A DNA stretch of 18,078 nucleotides from Gemmataceae bacterium (GTDB taxonomy: Bacteria > Planctomycetota > Planctomycetia > Gemmatales > Gemmataceae), in the NCBI GenBank assembly GCA_020847555.1, contig JADLBT010000050.1, positions 1-18,078 on the forward strand. The letters run 5' to 3'. How positions within the stretch are numbered: the stretch's first letter is position 1; each line of letters opens with the position of its first letter. Positions 15,693 through 18,078 of the stretch are shown here, in pieces. A model generated the notes under the pieces. It saw only the letters and a list, made by a program, of their open reading frames with translations. It was not told the origin of the DNA and ran no database searches. Position numbers and translations under genes: made by a program.

Positions 15693-17330
15693 TCAGTACG
15701 CGGGACTCCCATTCCCGCCCGCCAGGGCGTCAGACCCCCGGTAGCCGCGGCAGACGGTGACGTGCCAGCGCGCCACCGGCTGGCCCGCCTCCGTGTGGGT
15801 GACCACCCTGCTCGGCTCGACCCGGGCGAACATCTCCTCCAGCCGAAGCGGCCCCGGACTGACCACGACGAACGTGCGGCCGAGGAACACGTCCGGATCC
15901 GCGACCGGGTTCGGGCGCCAGAAGTCGTACTGGCTGCGCCGGTCCCCGAACGGCAGGCCGAACGAATAAACCGTCGGGTGGCCCCGGCAGTAGAACGCGA
16001 CCTCGCCGGGCAGGCTCCACGACGACGCGGCCAGCACCGGCTCGACCCCGGTGCGGCGCAGGGCATCGCAGGTTTCATCGACCGCCGCGCCGAGCGTCTT
16101 CCACCCGCGCAGCCGGCAGGTCGGATCGACACGCCGTAGCGGCAACGGCTGCGTCTCGGTCGGCGGCCCGGCCAGGCGCGTCAGCGCCGGCCACGCCCAC
16201 GCGCTGTGATGTACCGTCAGCGTCAGCAACACCCCGAGCGCGCAGGTGACGCCGAGCCCGCCCACCGTCAGCCCGCGATACCACCCGCGGGCCGCTCGCA
16301 GCTCCCGCGCGAGCCACGCCACTCCGAGGACCAGCCCGGAGACGTAGGCCGTCACCGGCCAGTTCGGCTCCCCGCCGCCGGTCTTGAGCGCGAACAGCAG
16401 GAACACCAGAAACATCGGGGCCGACGTCCACCAGAGGTAGCGGTACTCGGGCCGCGTCTCCGCCCACGGCCGGTACGTCACCATCGCCCGCACCCAGACG
16501 ATGAACCAGAACCCCAGGAACAGCAGGAACTGCACCGCCACGAAGTTCAGCGGCCCAAGCCAGCGCACGCCGGCCGCGCGCTCGCGCAGCCCCGCCAGCC
16601 CGCTGATGTGCCGGAACGAAACCCAGTCGTGCTGGGCGTTCCATAGCAGGATCGGCAGGCAGCATACCGCCGCGACGCCGCCCGCCACCCACGGACCGGG
16701 GCGGAGCAGTAAGCGGCGGTGATCTGGCGACGTGAGCAGGAACAGGGCGAGGGACGGCAACCACAGGACCATTGTGTACTTCGCCAGGATCCCCAGCCCG
16801 ACCACCAGCCCGGCCGCCGGCCACGCCCACCCCGACCCGCGAAACACGGCCCGGTGTCCCAGCACCAGCGCCCAGCCCCAGCAGCAGGTGTAAGGGGCGT
16901 CGATGGTCATCAGCGTCGAGCCGGCGGCGATGACGGGCAGCGTCAGGCCCACCGCCACCGCGGCGCAGGCGAGAGCCTCGCGCCGGCAGACCTGGACGGT
17001 CAGGACGTAGACGCTCAGGAGCAGCAGGGCGCCGCAGAGAACGGCCGGCAGGCGGACCGCCAGCGCCTCCGTGCCGGTCAGGTCGGCGGCGAACGGGCCA
17101 GCGAGCGCGCACCCGGCACGGATCAGGCACGCGACGACCGGCCCCTTGCTGTAGTAGCTCCAGTCGAGGTGGCGCGACCAGTCCCAGTAGTGGGCCTCGT
17201 CGGGCGCCAGGTCGAGCGGGCAGTCGCCGGCAAGATAGGCAAGCCGCAGGGCGGCCGAGCCGAGGATCAGGACGAGGGCGAGCGCCCGCCAGCGCCAGCG
17301 TGCGTGCGGTTCCAGTTCCGGCGCGTCCAT
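15693..17330 (-). CDS. GT39/ArnT-like membrane glycosyltransferase
   Basis: A 545-residue multi-helix membrane protein. After the first helix (about 17-34) comes LAPDEAHYWDWSRHLDWSYYSKGP (about 41-64), which contains the Asp-Glu pair and Tyr/Lys pattern of the GT39/PMT-2 superfamily, including ArnT and dolichyl-phosphate mannosyltransferase-type enzymes. About ten more helices follow to around residue 400, then a soluble domain of about 140 residues. These enzymes use polyprenyl-phosphate-linked sugars to glycosylate lipids or proteins on the outer face of the inner membrane; donor and acceptor cannot be read here. ATG 17330 is preceded by GGGAGG only three to five bases upstream; the frame also reaches an earlier start (17405), but that coincides with the predicted -35 of the promoter. 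Confidence 0.9.
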   Translation of the reverse strand: MDAPELEPHARWRWRALALVLILGSAALRLAYLAGDCPLDLAPDEAHYWDWSRHLDWSYYSKGPVVACLIRAGCALAGPFAADLTGTEALAVRLPAVLCGALLLLSVYVLTVQVCRREALACAAVAVGLTLPVIAAGSTLMTIDAPYTCCWGWALVLGHRAVFRGSGWAWPAAGLVVGLGILAKYTMVLWLPSLALFLLTSPDHRRLLLRPGPWVAGGVAAVCCLPILLWNAQHDWVSFRHISGLAGLRERAAGVRWLGPLNFVAVQFLLFLGFWFIVWVRAMVTYRPWAETRPEYRYLWWTSAPMFLVFLLFALKTGGGEPNWPVTAYVSGLVLGVAWLARELRAARGWYRGLTVGGLGVTCALGVLLTLTVHHSAWAWPALTRLAGPPTETQPLPLRRVDPTCRLRGWKTLGAAVDETCDALRRTGVEPVLAASSWSLPGEVAFYCRGHPTVYSFGLPFGDRRSQYDFWRPNPVADPDVFLGRTFVVVSPGPLRLEEMFARVEPSRVVTHTEAGQPVARWHVTVCRGYRGSDALAGGNGSPAY

Positions 17331-17375
17331 GCTCCTCCCTTCCACCGGGCGTCCGGCGTTGCCTTCAGGCAAGGG

Positions 17376-17405
17376 GTTGTAGTGAGGAAATGGGGGAGGT
17401 GTCAA
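17376..17405 (-). promoter_or_regulatory. Probable sigma70-type promoter of the GT39 gene
   Basis: On the minus strand, a consensus TTGACA (17405-17400) is followed after 18 bp by TACAAC (17381-17376), four matches to the -10 consensus. The predicted start of transcription falls about 40 bp before ATG 17330. A short palindrome, TTGCCT/AGGCAA (17359-17372), lies at about the predicted start point. Confidence 0.5.
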
Positions 17406-17453
17406 CCCGGGTTGGCGAGACGGCGGATTGGTCTGGCTCGCCTCTGTCGCCTC

Positions 17454-17462
17454 TGTTATATC
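17454..17462 (+). promoter_or_regulatory. Possible extended -10 element for the rightmost gene
   Basis: TGT-TATATC matches an extended -10 (TG one base before a TATAAT-like hexamer), about 42 bp before ATG 17504. No good -35 was found at the normal spacing. Confidence 0.3.
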
Positions 17463-17503
17463 GCCAGCCGCTTGCGGCAGTCCCGAAGGAAGGAGGGGCA
17501 GAG

Positions 17504-18078
17504 ATGCGCAAATACGCTCTGGCGGTGCTGGCTGGCCTGGCGCTGGTGGCGCCCGCGGGCGCTCAGGGGGCGCCGTGGCGCTTTCGCTGGCAGCCCAACC
17601 AGATCCTGACGTACCGGGTCGAACACGTTTCCACCGCGACCGAGACGGTCGGCGGGGACAAGGTCGAAACGACCTCCAGGGTAAACCTGGTCAAGCGCTG
17701 GCAGGTGCTGGCGGTCGATGCCCAGGGGACCGCGACGCTGCAGCTGTCGCTGACGGCCCTGCGCCACGAGCAGACGCGGCCGGGCGGCGGTGTCCTCCTG
17801 TTCGACTCCGCCAACCCGGACAAAAGCACTCCGGAGCTGCGCGACCAGATGGCGAAATACGTCGGCCAGCCGGTCGCCGTGGTGATCGTTGACCCCTACG
17901 GCCGCGTGGTCGAGGTGAAGCAGGGGCCGCCGAACCGCTTCGAGGCCGAGTTGCCGTTTCAGCTGATCGTGCCGGGGGCCGCGGCCGCACCCGGCCAGGC
18001 GTGGTCGCGCACTTACAAGATGACGCTCGATCCGCCGCAGGGCACCGGCGAGCAGTTCGAGGCGTCGCAGCGCTACAC
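17504..18078 (+). CDS. Exported protein of unknown function, N-terminal part
   Basis: The frame from ATG 17504 is open for 191 codons to the window edge. AGGAGGGG lies about six to seven bases upstream. A signal peptide covers about residues 1-20 (MRKYALAVLAGLALVAPAGA). The mature part looks beta-rich, beginning WRFRWQPNQILTYRVEHVST, followed by segments such as KRWQVLAVDAQGTATLQLSL and VVIVDPYGRVVEV. This pattern resembles the DUF6263-like exported proteins of planctomycetes, but that link is from memory and weak. It is divergent from the GT39 gene. Confidence 0.82.
   Translation, partial: MRKYALAVLAGLALVAPAGAQGAPWRFRWQPNQILTYRVEHVSTATETVGGDKVETTSRVNLVKRWQVLAVDAQGTATLQLSLTALRHEQTRPGGGVLLFDSANPDKSTPELRDQMAKYVGQPVAVVIVDPYGRVVEVKQGPPNRFEAELPFQLIVPGAAAAPGQAWSRTYKMTLDPPQGTGEQFEASQRY

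Overview
The window looks like chromosomal DNA from a high-GC planctomycete, most likely of the Gemmata type. The strongest clues are families that are abundant in that phylum: a DUF1800 protein, a paired WD40/cytochrome c protein and DUF1549-DUF1553 protein with CxxCH and Cx4CH haem sites, an HTTM membrane protein with a planctomycete-type membrane partner, and many GC-rich hairpins between genes. Taxonomy is inferred from protein families only. No rRNA, tRNA, IS element, phage gene or CRISPR array was seen.

Layout. 1-804 (-) is the N-terminal part of an exported DUF1800 protein that runs off the left edge. A 480-bp gap follows, then 1285-2586 (+), a TDT/SLAC1-type anion transporter. Its last 186 nt lie antisense to the end of a convergent radical SAM gene, 2401-3285 (-). 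A divergent AT-rich promoter region leads into a (+) group: a 7-TM protein with a large soluble tail (3556-5109), an HTTM protein (5209-6486) and a Tat-leader thiamine-diphosphate enzyme (6653-8515). Hairpins sit in each gap. A perfect 36-bp palindrome separates this group from a convergent (-) pair: the WD40 cytochrome (12055-13536), then the large DUF1549/DUF1553 cytochrome (8595-11936), with a strong compound hairpin between them.

The right part holds a small FHA protein (14020-14424), a divergent xylose-isomerase-family enzyme (14575-15609), a GT39-like glycosyltransferase on (-) (15693-17330), and the start of an exported protein of unknown function (17504 to the right edge).

How the genes relate. 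The cytochrome pair is probably one transcriptional unit exporting two haem-binding surface or periplasmic proteins. The 7-TM protein and the HTTM protein probably work together in the membrane. The other genes look like single units with their own promoters and terminators; no full metabolic pathway is encoded. The most interesting points are the altered metal ligand in the xylose-isomerase relative, the Tat-leader ThDP enzyme whose cofactor-motif Asn pair is Asp-Asp, the large module inserted in the DUF1553 domain, the codon-aligned antisense gene overlap, and a family of long intergenic hairpins, one of which spans a stop codon.
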